NCBI RefSeq assembly: GCF_016862515.1 | Contig: NZ_BONC01000076.1 | Location: 1 to 34,435, forward strand | From: Asanoa iriomotensis | GTDB lineage: Bacteria > Actinomycetota > Actinomycetes > Mycobacteriales > Micromonosporaceae | Length of the DNA: 34,435 nt | Direction: 5' to 3' | Part shown: piece after piece, positions 17,790-25,720 of the stretch | Position numbering within the stretch: the first letter of the stretch is position 1 | Layout of the letters: every line of letters starts with the position of its first letter | Translations under genes and position numbers: made by a program | Notes under the pieces: model-generated | What the model was told of the DNA's origin: nothing | What the model saw: only the letters and a program-made list of their open reading frames with translations | Database searches by the model: none

Positions 17790-18824
17790 ATGCGGCCTGT
17801 ACGCTTCGTCGCCCTCTCCGAGGACGGCCAGGCCATGGTGCTCGCCGACGAGGTGGGCCGACTCCTGGCGCTGCCGCTCGACGAGCGGATCAACGGTGTG
17901 CTCCACGGTGACCCGTCCGCCGCGGCGGTCAGTGGCGCCGGCCATTTCGGCGACCAGCCACCGTCCCTGTCACCGCGAGACATCCAGGCCCGCATCCGCA
18001 GCGGCGAGTCCGCTGAAGACGTCGCCCGGATCGCCGGCGTGCCGGTCGACCGGGTGCTGCGCTACGCCGGTCCGGTGCTGCAGGAGCGGGCGATGCTCGC
18101 CCAGCACGCGCGGCGCACCCGGTTGAAGACGTCCGAGAAGGGCGCACCGCTGGCCGAGGTGGTCGACGCCCGGCTGGCCCAGCACGGCATCGACGCGGAG
18201 AAGATCTCCTGGGACGCCTACCGCCGCGACGACGGCACCTGGCGGATCATCGCCACGTGGCCGTCCGGCAAGGCCACGGCGCAAGCCATGTGGGATCTCG
18301 ACCGCGGCCGCCAGGTCGTCACGCCGCACGACGACATGGCCCAATATCTCTGCACCGAGCGCCCGCAGCCGCTGCTCGGCCAGGAGCCGGCGACTCCGGA
18401 GCGGGGCGGCCACGCGCTGCCCGGCCCGTCTCGCGGCGAGCCCACCCGGGGCGGCCACGGCCTGCCGTCGGCACCGGCTGAGCCGCGGGCACCGCGCGAC
18501 GCGATCCGCGCGGGCCGCGACGCCCTGCTCGCCTCGCTCGACCGGCCGCTGACGCCGCCCGGTCGCGGCCTCGACGCAGGCGCCTCCGAGCCCCGCCGGG
18601 GTGGCGCCGCGGCGCTGCTCGGTGGCTCCGGTTCGGCCTTCGCCGACGACGACGACCTGCCCAAGGAGGTGCCGGCCGTGCCGTCGCTGGCCGTCCTGCG
18701 CCCGCGCCGCACCGGTGGTGGCAACGGCCCGGAGCAGACCGACCCGTCAGGCAAGCCACGCAAGCGCCTGCCGAGCTGGGACGACGTGCTCTTCGGCAGC
18801 GCACCGCAGCGCGAGTCCTCGTAG
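17790..18824 (+). CDS. sepH: Septation protein SepH
   Basis: A 344-residue cytoplasmic protein of the SepH family, which in Streptomyces binds FtsZ and helps it assemble into division rings. The N-terminal DUF3071 region covers about residues 1-190: RFVALSEDGQAMVLADE, then SPRDIQARIRSGESAEDVARIAGVPVDRVLRYAGPV, a helix-turn-helix-like part, then ISWDAYRRDDGTWRIIATW. The middle is a proline-, glycine- and arginine-rich disordered linker with short repeats (RGGHALPG / RGGHGLPS). The conserved C-terminal patch KRLPSWDDVLFG is intact and is the part associated with FtsZ interaction in the family. ATG at 17790 has GGAGG seven bases upstream. It is a single gene between two hairpins. Confidence 0.93.
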   Translation: MRPVRFVALSEDGQAMVLADEVGRLLALPLDERINGVLHGDPSAAAVSGAGHFGDQPPSLSPRDIQARIRSGESAEDVARIAGVPVDRVLRYAGPVLQERAMLAQHARRTRLKTSEKGAPLAEVVDARLAQHGIDAEKISWDAYRRDDGTWRIIATWPSGKATAQAMWDLDRGRQVVTPHDDMAQYLCTERPQPLLGQEPATPERGGHALPGPSRGEPTRGGHGLPSAPAEPRAPRDAIRAGRDALLASLDRPLTPPGRGLDAGASEPRRGGAAALLGGSGSAFADDDDLPKEVPAVPSLAVLRPRRTGGGNGPEQTDPSGKPRKRLPSWDDVLFGSAPQRESS

Positions 18825-18860
18825 CTTTCGCCCCGCACCCGCCGGTGGCAGGGTGAGGGA

Positions 18861-19847
18861 ATGGAATTCACGAACCTGGGCCGCACGGGCCTGACGGTGA
18901 GTCGTATCTGCCTCGGCACGATGAACTTCGGACCACGGACCACCGAGGCGGACAGCTTCGCCATCATGGACCGCGCACTCGAGCACGGCGTCAACTTCTT
19001 CGACACGGCCAACGTGTACGGCCACAAGCTCGGCGAGGGCGTCACCGAGCAGATCATCGGCCGCTGGTTCGCCCAGGGCGGCGGCCGCCGTGACAAGGTC
19101 GTCCTGGCCACCAAGGTGTACGGCCGGATGGGCGAATGGCCGAACGACCGCGGCCTGTCGGCCCGGCACATCATCCGCGCGTGCGAGGAGTCCCTGCGCC
19201 GGCTGGGCACGGACACGATCGACCTCTACCAGATGCACCACATCTCCCGGGAAACACCGTGGGACGAGATCTGGCAGGCGATGGAGGTCCTGGTCGCCCA
19301 GGGCAAGGTGATCTACGTAGGCTCGTCCAACTTCGCGGGCTGGCACGTAGCGGCCGCCCAGGAGTCAGCCGCCCGACGCGGCTTCCTGGGTCTGGTCTCG
19401 GAGCAGTGCCTCTACAACCTGGTGGCCCGCGGCCCGGAGCTGGAGCTGATCCCGGCGGCGGAACACTACGGAGTCGGCATCATCCCGTGGTCACCGCTGC
19501 ACGGCGGCCTGCTGGGCGGCGTCCTGCGCCGCGTAGCGGCAGGCGAAGCGAAACGCGCCGCGGAAGGCCGGGCGGCCGAGGACCTGATCACCTACCGGGG
19601 TTCGATCGAGTCCTACGAGAAGCTGTGCGCGGACCTGGGCCACGAGCCGGGCAACGTAGCGCTGGCCTGGCTGCTCTCCCGCCCAGGCGTAACGGCCCCG
19701 ATCATCGGCCCCCGCACAATGGCCCAACTGGACGGCGCGGTCGAGGCCGTCGACATCGAACTGGACCGGGCAACCCTGGCCAAGCTCGACGAACTCTTCC
19801 CACCGCAAGGCAAGGGCGGCCCCGCCCCTGAAGCCTGGGCCTGGTAA
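18861..19847 (+). CDS. Aldo/keto reductase
   Basis: NADPH-dependent oxidoreductase of 328 residues with the TIM-barrel AKR fold. The catalytic tetrad is present: Asp48 and Tyr53 in FFDTANVYG, Lys85 in LATKVYG and His126 in YQMHHI. The cofactor phosphate-binding end is IIGPRTMAQLDGAVEAVDIEL. The sequence type resembles YghZ/Kv-beta-like AKRs with an insert between the tetrad Tyr and Lys (GHKLGEGVTEQIIGRWFAQGGGRRD). Start ATG has AGGG seven bases upstream and a 36-base gap from sepH. Substrate unknown. A good hairpin follows. Confidence 0.92.
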   Translation: MEFTNLGRTGLTVSRICLGTMNFGPRTTEADSFAIMDRALEHGVNFFDTANVYGHKLGEGVTEQIIGRWFAQGGGRRDKVVLATKVYGRMGEWPNDRGLSARHIIRACEESLRRLGTDTIDLYQMHHISRETPWDEIWQAMEVLVAQGKVIYVGSSNFAGWHVAAAQESAARRGFLGLVSEQCLYNLVARGPELELIPAAEHYGVGIIPWSPLHGGLLGGVLRRVAAGEAKRAAEGRAAEDLITYRGSIESYEKLCADLGHEPGNVALAWLLSRPGVTAPIIGPRTMAQLDGAVEAVDIELDRATLAKLDELFPPQGKGGPAPEAWAW

Positions 19848-19860
19848 TCCCCCGCCGCTG

Positions 19861-19911
19861 GGCCGGATCTCCTCGTCGGGCACAGCCCGGCGACCAGGGG
19901 ATCCGGCCTTT
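19861..19911. terminator. Bidirectional hairpin terminator
   Basis: GGCCGGATC at 19861-19869 pairs with 19900-19908, and inside it CGTCGGGC (19874-19881) pairs with GCCCGGCG (19885-19892) with one wobble round an ACA loop. TTT follows on the plus strand. It lies between the convergent aldo/keto reductase and RNA ligase genes and can serve both. Confidence 0.75.
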
Positions 19912-19932
19912 CGCGTTGAGGTGGGGCCCGGG

Positions 19933-20940
19933 CTAGAGCAGCCAGTTGGTGAGGCGTTCGTACGTCGGGTTCGGGCCCAGGTGGCTGCGCATCAGGAGGA
20001 GCTCGCGGACCGGCCACGTCGGACCCCGGTAGGCGTTGAGCTCCGCCCGGTCGGCGTCCAGGTCGGCCCTTGGGATGCGGTTTCCGGGTCGGGCGATCGT
20101 CAGGTGCGGCTTCCACGGACGCTCGTCGTAGGGGAATCGCGCGCGCTTCAGCTCGCGCCGCAAAGCCTTGTGCAAGGCGCGCACCGGGTCCAGGTCACCG
20201 GTCACGCCCACCCACATCAGCGTGAAGGCGCCCCGACCGAACCGTCCGCCGCCCGAGAGCGCGAGCTCTGGAATGGCCGGTGCACTCGGTCGGGCACCAA
20301 GACTCGCCTGCTCGCGACCAGCGGCGCCCTTTTGCACGCGACCATGGGCGTCGCCCGACGAGCGCGGCGACCGCCCGCTGAGCTTCGCGTCAGACGCGGA
20401 CGCCTCCTCGCGGCCCAGCGCCGCCGCGGACCCGCTCAAGCCGTCCCTCGGCTCCGCACGACCCCGCACCTCCTCGCGGCCGCGCACCGCCGCGGACCCG
20501 CCGGCCGCAGACTCGCCCAAACCATCCCGCGGCTCCTCGTCGTGCCGCACCGCCGCGGACCCGCCGGCCGCAGACTCGCCCAAGCCGTCCCTCGGCTCCG
20601 CGCGACCGCCAACCTCCTCGCGGCCCCGCACCGCGGCGCGCCCGCCGGGTGTCGACTCGGTCATGCCCTCCCGCGCCGCAGTGCGGGCCGCGCGGCGGGC
20701 ACTGCGCTCGGCCTCCGCCCAATAGCGCTCCACCCCCTGGCCGACCGCCTGCTCCACCTCGGACAACCGTTCGTCGGCGACGTCGCCGAGGAAAGCGAGC
20801 GTCAGGTGGTAGGTCTCGGGGCGGGCGAGGCGGGTGTTCGTGCCCTCGGCCGCTGCCCGGCCGACCCGCAGCGACCCGACGAAGGCCGCAAGGTCCGCGA
20901 CCGCTGACGCCGAGGGGTAGGCCGCGACGAACAGCCTCAC
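19933..20940 (-). CDS. 2'-5' RNA ligase / RNA cyclic phosphodiesterase family protein with a repeat-containing insertion
   Basis: A 2H-phosphoesterase of 335 residues, against roughly 180-200 for the usual ThpR. Both catalytic motifs are intact: His45-Leu-Thr47 in YHLTLAFLG and His279-Leu-Thr281 in KPHLTIAR. Known members hydrolyse RNA 2',3'-cyclic phosphates or join tRNA halves through 2'-5' bonds in vitro. Residues about 85-220 are not part of the fold: they are low-complexity, charged, and contain repeats of the form EPRDGLGESAAGGSAAVR with a 21-residue period. The insertion falls between the two lobes of the enzyme, where it could loop out without breaking the active site. GTG at 20940 overlaps the upstream gene as GTGA. 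Expression and activity of this longer form are untested. Confidence 0.85.
   Translation of the reverse strand: MRLFVAAYPSASAVADLAAFVGSLRVGRAAAEGTNTRLARPETYHLTLAFLGDVADERLSEVEQAVGQGVERYWAEAERSARRAARTAAREGMTESTPGGRAAVRGREEVGGRAEPRDGLGESAAGGSAAVRHDEEPRDGLGESAAGGSAAVRGREEVRGRAEPRDGLSGSAAALGREEASASDAKLSGRSPRSSGDAHGRVQKGAAGREQASLGARPSAPAIPELALSGGGRFGRGAFTLMWVGVTGDLDPVRALHKALRRELKRARFPYDERPWKPHLTIARPGNRIPRADLDADRAELNAYRGPTWPVRELLLMRSHLGPNPTYERLTNWLL
20404..20650 (-). repeat. In-frame degenerate tandem repeats inside the RNA ligase gene
   Basis: About four units, each beginning CTCCTCG on the plus strand, lie at roughly 20404, 20470, 20533 and 20614. The two central units share an identical 38-base block (20483-20520 and 20546-20583) at a distance of 63 bases, exactly 21 codons. 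The outer units are more diverged and spaced differently. The reading frame is kept throughout, so the repeats have expanded under selection for an open frame or very recently. Confidence 0.8.
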
Positions 20941-21437
20941 CGTTGCTCGCGGCGTTCCGCGTCCGCGGTCGGCAGCGTCATGCCCGCCAGTTGCAGCTCA
21001 CCCTCGACCCGGACGCGTTCGATCTCGAGGTCCACGCCCACCAGCTCGCCGAGGTGCTCCGTCACACCGAGGCACTCGCAGGCCAGGCGCAGTTGTTCGT
21101 CGTAAGCGCGCAGCACAGCGGTCTGCCAGACCTGTGAGCGTTGCGCGATGCTCAGCCGCTGGCGGCCCAGGCGGTGCAGGTCGGCGGCGATCTGTTCGAT
21201 CGTCGGGCGGTCTGGCTCCGCGGGGAGGTCGAGCTCCGCCGGCACCTCGAGCGCGCCCATCGAGCGGTCGAGGCGGCCGAGGGCGCGGCGTTCGCGGCGG
21301 ACCAGGCGGGCGTGGTGGACGGCGCGCGAGGCGCGGTCGATCAGTTCGTCGGCGCACACGATCGCGGCGACGATGGCGGGCAGACACAGCAAGGTCAGGA
21401 TCGCCACCGCTAGCACGAGTGTGTGCGGAATCGCCAC
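20937..21437 (-). CDS. Small membrane-anchored protein of unknown function
   Basis: A 166-residue protein not recognised. Residues 3-29 are one long hydrophobic segment, after which comes a charged, mostly helical region (RLVRRERRALGRLDRSMGALEVP, then RPTIEQIAADLHRLGRQRLSIAQRSQVWQTAVLRAYDEQLRLACECLGV) that could form a coiled coil, ending in a short acidic tail. It looks like a membrane-tethered cytoplasmic helical protein. It overlaps the RNA ligase start by four bases (GTGA), so they are made together. The start GTG has no Shine-Dalgarno, but TAGCGT at 21444-21449 lies six bases upstream of it, which is the spacing of a leaderless transcript; no clear -35 is visible. Confidence 0.7.
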   Translation of the reverse strand: MAIPHTLVLAVAILTLLCLPAIVAAIVCADELIDRASRAVHHARLVRRERRALGRLDRSMGALEVPAELDLPAEPDRPTIEQIAADLHRLGRQRLSIAQRSQVWQTAVLRAYDEQLRLACECLGVTEHLGELVGVDLEIERVRVEGELQLAGMTLPTADAERREQR

Positions 21438-21534
21438 TCTTCGACGCTATGCGGCTCTGGCAGCGACCGCCACCGATTTGGGTTTCATTTGGTGCACCGA
21501 CCGGCCACATTCGCGCTCAACGCATTCGTCTGGA

Positions 21535-22281
21535 TCATTGTGTGGCCGCCTCCAGCATCGCGCGTAGGCGGGCCACCGCGCCGGCGTCTCCGTCGACCCG
21601 GACCGCGCTGTCGCCCACCCGGCGCCAGAGCCACAGCAGCACGTCGTGCGGCGCGCCGGACACCGCAGCCACGGCCTGACCTGCGGTGGCGTCGGCGATC
21701 TCGACACTGCCGTGGTCGAGGCGGACCAGCCAGCGGGCGCCGGCCGCGGAGACCAGCACCGCCTGGTCGCCGTTGGCACGCAGCAGGTTGCCGAAGTCTT
21801 CCGGCCACTGCCGCGTGGCGTAGGACAGGAAGACCTCGAGCACCTCGGCGATGCCGTCGCCGGCCAGCTCCGCCGGGATGGGTGAAATCGGGAAGCCCGC
21901 GGCCAGCTCGGCGTCGACCCGGTGGATCACCGTCTCCTGTGCCATCCGGCGCACCCAGAAACCGACGGTCTGGTCCGGCTCGTACCACGTCGGGCACGGC
22001 TCTTTGTCAGGCCGCGCGGCGAACTCGGCGACCAGCTCCGCGTAGGCCCGGTCGAGCAGCGCCAGCGGCTGCTCGCCGGTCGGCTCCGGCGGCCACGGGT
22101 CGGGCAGCTTGCCGAGCCGCATGGTCTCGACCTTGTGCAGGTAGACGTGGGCGACGTGGCCGACCAGGTCGCCGACCGTCCAACCCGGACAGGACGGGAC
22201 CGGCGCCGATAGGTCGCCCGCGGCCGCCCGCAGGTCGTGGAAGTCGGCCTCGAGGCACCGGAGGAACACATCGCGCGTCAT
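21535..22281 (-). CDS. Maleylpyruvate isomerase-fold mycothiol-dependent enzyme
   Basis: A 248-residue protein of the actinobacterial DinB/MDMPI family. The N-terminal helical bundle has SCPGWTVGDLVGHVAHVYLHKVE near 29-51 and QETVIHRVDAE near 115-125, which supply the histidines and glutamate of the divalent metal site; the C-terminal part (about 155-248) is the SCP2-like lobe of the family. Characterised relatives use mycothiol in isomerisation or transfer reactions, but most have unknown substrates. Start ATG at 22281 is the first sensible one where homology begins; its Shine-Dalgarno is weak. It follows the MFS gene by 37 bases and may be in its operon under MarR control. Confidence 0.83.
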   Translation of the reverse strand: MTRDVFLRCLEADFHDLRAAAGDLSAPVPSCPGWTVGDLVGHVAHVYLHKVETMRLGKLPDPWPPEPTGEQPLALLDRAYAELVAEFAARPDKEPCPTWYEPDQTVGFWVRRMAQETVIHRVDAELAAGFPISPIPAELAGDGIAEVLEVFLSYATRQWPEDFGNLLRANGDQAVLVSAAGARWLVRLDHGSVEIADATAGQAVAAVSGAPHDVLLWLWRRVGDSAVRVDGDAGAVARLRAMLEAATQ

Positions 22282-22318
22282 GTGGCACAGCAAACCAGAT
22301 CCGTACGACACAAGCCCG

Positions 22319-23611
22319 TCAGACCCGTTCGGCGACGGCCCCGGCAGGCACGATCCGCACCCGCGGCACCGGGCGCAGGTGCATCCGCAGCCGGCTGCCG
22401 CTGTGCCGGAGCTGCACCACCAGCGCCAGCGTCGTCGCGGCGAGCGCCACCACCCCACCGGACCAGATCGCCGTGCCGGCACCAGCGTGGTCGGCCAGCG
22501 CACCGACCAACGGCCCCGACACCGGGTTGACGCCCATGAAGACCAGGACCCACAGGGCCATCACCCGACCGCGGTACGCGGCATCGGTGCCGAGCTGGAT
22601 CCGCTGGTTGGCCGCCTGCGCGAAGAAGACCATGAAGAACCCGGTCGGCACCAGCGCGGCCACGACCAGCCAGTACACCGGGAGGATGCCGATCAGGATG
22701 CCGAACGCGCTGAACACCATGGCCGAGATGATCACGGTGTACACCGACGGGCGGGCCCGCCGGGTGCCGCCGATCAGCGCACCGATCAGCGCACCGAGCC
22801 CGAGAGCGGTGGTGAACAGCCCGAACGACGCGGCGCCCGTGTTGAACCCGGTCTTGGCCAGCGACTGCAGGGTCACCGGGAAGTTGAACAGCGTCAGCGC
22901 GAGCGTGCTCATCAGCACCATCGGCAGCATCAGGTCGGGCCGCCGCCGCACGTAGCGCAAGCCGTCGACCACCCGGGCCGGCTCGCGGGAAGCCGGCGGC
23001 AGGTCGGAGCGGTACAGGTCCGCGGGGCGCATCCGGACCAGGCAGATCAGCGGGGCGACGGCGAGCACCGCGCTCAGCACGAACACCGGGCCGACGTCGA
23101 ACAGCGCGATCGCGACGCCCGCGATGGACGGGCCGATCACCCGGGCGCTGTTGAAGGTGGCGGCCGACAGGCCCAGCGCGTTGGGCAGCAGCCGGGTCTC
23201 CACCAGCTCGGAGACGAACGACTGGCGCACCGGCGTCTCGACCGCGCTGGCCACGCCGAGCAACAGCGCGAACACGTACACGTGCCAGAGCCGGACCGCG
23301 CCGACCACGACCAGGATGCTGAAGAGCACGCACAGGATGGTCCAGGCGGCGTTCGCGACAAATAGGATCTTGCGTTTGTCGTAGCGGTCGGCGAGCCGCC
23401 CGGACAGCAGCGTCAGCGCGAGCACGGGCGTGAACTGCAGCGCCGTGACGATGCCGAGCTGTGCGGCGGTGCCACCCAACAGGAAGACGAGCCAGTCCTG
23501 GGTGGTGAACATCATCCACACGCCGATCAGCTTCACGAGCTGACCGAGCGCGAAGAGCCGGTAGTTCCTGACGGACAGGGACTGGAACGTGCTGCTGAGC
23601 CGGGCCCGCAC
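22319..23611 (-). CDS. MFS transporter, EntS/MFS_3-like, partner of MarR regulator
   Basis: A 430-residue membrane protein with about twelve hydrophobic segments. It begins RARLSSTFQSLSVRNYRLFALGQ, has motif A as SGRLADRYDKRKILF and the family stretch VETPVRQSFVSELVETRLLPNALGLSAATFNSARVIGP. It is an exporter of the EntS/drug-efflux branch. The longest open frame starts at GTG 23653, but a perfect AGGAGG at 23622-23627 lies ten bases before GTG 23611, and homology also begins there, so 23611 was chosen. The upstream MarR gene is 67 bases away on the same strand, which points to substrate-responsive efflux. Confidence 0.88.
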   Translation of the reverse strand: MRARLSSTFQSLSVRNYRLFALGQLVKLIGVWMMFTTQDWLVFLLGGTAAQLGIVTALQFTPVLALTLLSGRLADRYDKRKILFVANAAWTILCVLFSILVVVGAVRLWHVYVFALLLGVASAVETPVRQSFVSELVETRLLPNALGLSAATFNSARVIGPSIAGVAIALFDVGPVFVLSAVLAVAPLICLVRMRPADLYRSDLPPASREPARVVDGLRYVRRRPDLMLPMVLMSTLALTLFNFPVTLQSLAKTGFNTGAASFGLFTTALGLGALIGALIGGTRRARPSVYTVIISAMVFSAFGILIGILPVYWLVVAALVPTGFFMVFFAQAANQRIQLGTDAAYRGRVMALWVLVFMGVNPVSGPLVGALADHAGAGTAIWSGGVVALAATTLALVVQLRHSGSRLRMHLRPVPRVRIVPAGAVAERV

Positions 23612-23678
23612 TGGTGCTGCGCCTCCTAAGAGATCCGCGTACGCGTCATCCACAAAGGACGAAGCGGCGCGGGCCGGC

Positions 23679-24128
23679 TCAGGCGCGCGCGACCTTTTGC
23701 AGGATCTCCGCTGCCCGGCGGAGCGTGTCGCGCTCCTCCGGGGTCAGCGCGGCGAGGCGAGGGGCCAGCCATTCATCGCGGGCCCGCTCGTGCTGGGCAA
23801 GGATCGCCCGACCCTCCGCCGTGGCAGCCAGGATGACCTGGCGCCCGTCGGTCGGGTGAGGGGTCCGTTGCACCAGCCCGCGCTCCTCCAGCTTGGCCAC
23901 GATCTTGGTCATCGTCGGCGGCTGGACACGTTCGACGTCGGCTAGTTCCCGGGGGGACAGCGCACCCGCCAGCTGGAGGCTGGTGAGGGCGGAGAGCTGG
24001 GTAACCGTGAGATCGCCGACCGGGCGGGTCTGCCGGACCCGCCGGTTGAACCGGGTAATCGCATCGCGCAGAGATGAGGCGAGCTGCGCCACCGAGACGC
24101 GTTTTGCCGTCACCGTCCGCTCCGTCAC
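23679..24128 (-). CDS. MarR family transcriptional regulator
   Basis: A 149-residue winged-helix regulator. The DNA-binding part is LSPRELADVERVQPPTMTKIVAKLEERGLVQRTPHPTDGRQVILAATAEG (residues about 57-107, given here as its function-defining run of helix, recognition helix and wing); the wing contains the family D-x-R. Helices at both ends give the dimer. MarR proteins usually repress their own operon and release DNA on binding a phenolic or drug-like ligand. A near-perfect palindrome starts three bases before the GTG start, and the gene is followed by an MFS exporter. There is no Shine-Dalgarno; a -10-like TAAGCT seven bases before GTG suggests a leaderless mRNA. Confidence 0.9.
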   Translation of the reverse strand: MTERTVTAKRVSVAQLASSLRDAITRFNRRVRQTRPVGDLTVTQLSALTSLQLAGALSPRELADVERVQPPTMTKIVAKLEERGLVQRTPHPTDGRQVILAATAEGRAILAQHERARDEWLAPRLAALTPEERDTLRRAAEILQKVARA

Positions 24129-24130
24129 AG

Positions 24131-24149
24131 TAATTAGCTTAACTAATAA
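24131..24149. promoter_or_regulatory. Candidate MarR operator
   Basis: TAATTAG-CTTAA-CTAATAA is an inverted repeat with 7-base arms (six of seven matching) and a 5-base centre. It is strikingly AT-rich for this genome and covers the -10 region of the MarR gene, so a bound MarR dimer would block its own transcription and that of the exporter. Confidence 0.7.
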
Positions 24150-24162
24150 GCCCGGCTAACAA
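24136..24162 (-). promoter_or_regulatory. Candidate leaderless promoter of the MarR gene
   Basis: TTGTTA (24162-24157) and TAAGCT (24141-24136) are 15 bases apart. The -10 ends seven bases before the GTG, which would put the transcription start at the first base of the start codon. The spacer is shorter than the usual 16-18. Confidence 0.45.
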
Positions 24163-24181
24163 CCAGCGAGTATGGCACCGG

Positions 24182-25657
24182 TCACGAGATCAGGGTCTCG
24201 ATCGGCCCACGCAGGAAGTAGACCACGAACAGGGCGGCAACGGCGTACAACAGCGGGTGAACCTCGCGCGCCTTGCCACGCGCCAGCTTGACCACGGCGT
24301 ACGCGATGATCCCGGCCCCGATGCCGTTGGAGATCGAGTAGGTGAACGGCATCAGCACGATGGTCAGGAACGCCGGCACGGCGATCTCGTAGTCGGTCCA
24401 GTCGATGCTCCGCACCGCGGTCATCATCAGGAAGCCGACGATCACCAGCGCCGCCGACGCCGCCTCGAACGGCACGATCGTGACCAGCGGGGCGATGAAC
24501 ATGGCGACCAGGAACAGGCCACCGGTGACCAGGTTGGCCACGCCGGTCCGGGCGCCCTCGGCGACACCGGACGCGCTCTCGATGTAGGACGTGTTGCTGG
24601 AGACGCTGGCCGCGCCGCCGGCAGCGGCCGCGACGGAGTCGACGAGCAGGATCTCGCGGGTACGCGGCGGCATGCCGCTCTCGTCGAGCAGGCCGCCCTC
24701 CTGGCCCACCGCGACCATCGTGCCCATGGTGTCGAAGAAGTCCGTGATCATCAGGGTGAAGACGAACATCAGCACGACCAGCCAGCCGGCGGTCGACCAC
24801 GAGTTGAACACGTTGAACTTGCCCAGCAGCGACAGGTCGGGCAGGTCGACGATCGTGTCGGGCAGCTTGGGCACGTTCAGCGACCAGCCGCTCGGGTTCG
24901 GCTTGCCGTCGACGAACGACGGCCCGATCTTGGCGATCGCCTCGACGATGATCGCCAGCACGGTGGCGGACAGGATGCCGATCAGGATGGCGCCGCGGAC
25001 CCGCCGCACGAAGAGGATGATCGTCAACAGCAGCGCGAACACGAACACCAGCGCCGGCCAGGTGACCAGCCGCCCGTTGATGCCGAGCCCGACGGGCACG
25101 GTGGTGCCGGCGGCGTCCGGGATGCGGCGCACGAAGCCCGAGTCGACCAGGCCGATGATCGTCAGGAAGAGGCCGATGCCCACGCCGATCGCGGCCTTGA
25201 GCTGGGTCGGCACCGACCGGAAGATGCTCTCCCGCAGGCCGGTCAGCACCAGGATCGCGATCAGCACGCCCTCGATGACCACGAGGCCCATCGCGTCGGC
25301 CCAGGTCATCTGCGGCGCGATCTCGTAGGCGACCATCGCGTTGACGCCGAGACCGGCGGCCAGCGCCAGCGGGAACCGGGCCACCACGCCCATCAGGATC
25401 GTCATCACGCCGGCGACCAGGGCGGTCGCGGCGGCGATGGCGGCGATCGCGAGATGGACGCCGTTGGCGTCCGCCGCGTTGCCGAGGATCAGCGGGTTCA
25501 GCACCACGATGTACGCCATCGTGAAGAACGTCGCGAACCCACCCCGGACCTCACGGCCGAGAGTGGAGCCGCGATCGCTGATCGAGAAGTAGCGGTCGAA
25601 ACCGCTGCGCGGGCCGTCGGGCGCCGTCGCCCGCTGCGTGGTCGGTGCCTCGGTCAT
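24182..25657 (-). CDS. NCS2 family purine permease (guanine/hypoxanthine or adenine type)
   Basis: A 491-residue membrane protein with about fourteen hydrophobic segments, of the AzgA-like branch of nucleobase:cation symporters. Typical parts are FATFFTMAYIVVLNPLIL near 41-58, ALAAGLGVNAMVAYE near 97-111, ITDFFDTMGTMVAVG in the middle and the substrate-site segment SSNTSYIESASGVAEGARTG near 355-375. It would import guanine, hypoxanthine or adenine with protons. ATG at 25657 has GGGAG seven bases upstream. The leader is short and I see no purine riboswitch; two palindromes upstream may be operators. The MarR gene follows on the same strand after 53 bases but has its own promoter. Confidence 0.93.
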   Translation of the reverse strand: MTEAPTTQRATAPDGPRSGFDRYFSISDRGSTLGREVRGGFATFFTMAYIVVLNPLILGNAADANGVHLAIAAIAAATALVAGVMTILMGVVARFPLALAAGLGVNAMVAYEIAPQMTWADAMGLVVIEGVLIAILVLTGLRESIFRSVPTQLKAAIGVGIGLFLTIIGLVDSGFVRRIPDAAGTTVPVGLGINGRLVTWPALVFVFALLLTIILFVRRVRGAILIGILSATVLAIIVEAIAKIGPSFVDGKPNPSGWSLNVPKLPDTIVDLPDLSLLGKFNVFNSWSTAGWLVVLMFVFTLMITDFFDTMGTMVAVGQEGGLLDESGMPPRTREILLVDSVAAAAGGAASVSSNTSYIESASGVAEGARTGVANLVTGGLFLVAMFIAPLVTIVPFEAASAALVIVGFLMMTAVRSIDWTDYEIAVPAFLTIVLMPFTYSISNGIGAGIIAYAVVKLARGKAREVHPLLYAVAALFVVYFLRGPIETLIS

Positions 25658-25682
25658 ATCGGGCTCCCACGGAGATCATCAA

Positions 25683-25705
25683 TGTGACCTGGGCATATTG
25701 TCACA
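25683..25705. promoter_or_regulatory. Inverted repeat TGTGAC-N11-GTCACA upstream of the purine permease
   Basis: Six-base perfect arms at 25683-25688 and 25700-25705. It lies 26-48 bases before the permease ATG, over the likely promoter (CAATAT on the minus strand lies inside). The half-site is CRP-like but the 11-base gap is longer than the 6 of a CRP site, so the binding protein is unknown. Confidence 0.45.
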
Positions 25706-25707
25706 GC

Positions 25708-25720
25708 CGGTGTTACACCG
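25708..25720. promoter_or_regulatory. Palindrome CGGTGTTACACCG in the divergent promoter region
   Basis: A 13-base palindrome with perfect 6-base arms, two bases from the preceding inverted repeat. It covers the likely -35 of the plus-strand gene at 25748. Either or both divergent genes could be controlled from here. Confidence 0.45.

Noticed and set aside
20404-20650. CRISPR-like regular repeats
   Set aside because: The units are in frame inside a coding gene, have no unique spacers, are GC-rich and diverged, and no cas genes are present.
24257-25687. Plus-strand open frame of about 476 codons
   Set aside because: Antisense of the purine permease; hydrophilic His/Asp/Gln-rich string without a recognisable fold.
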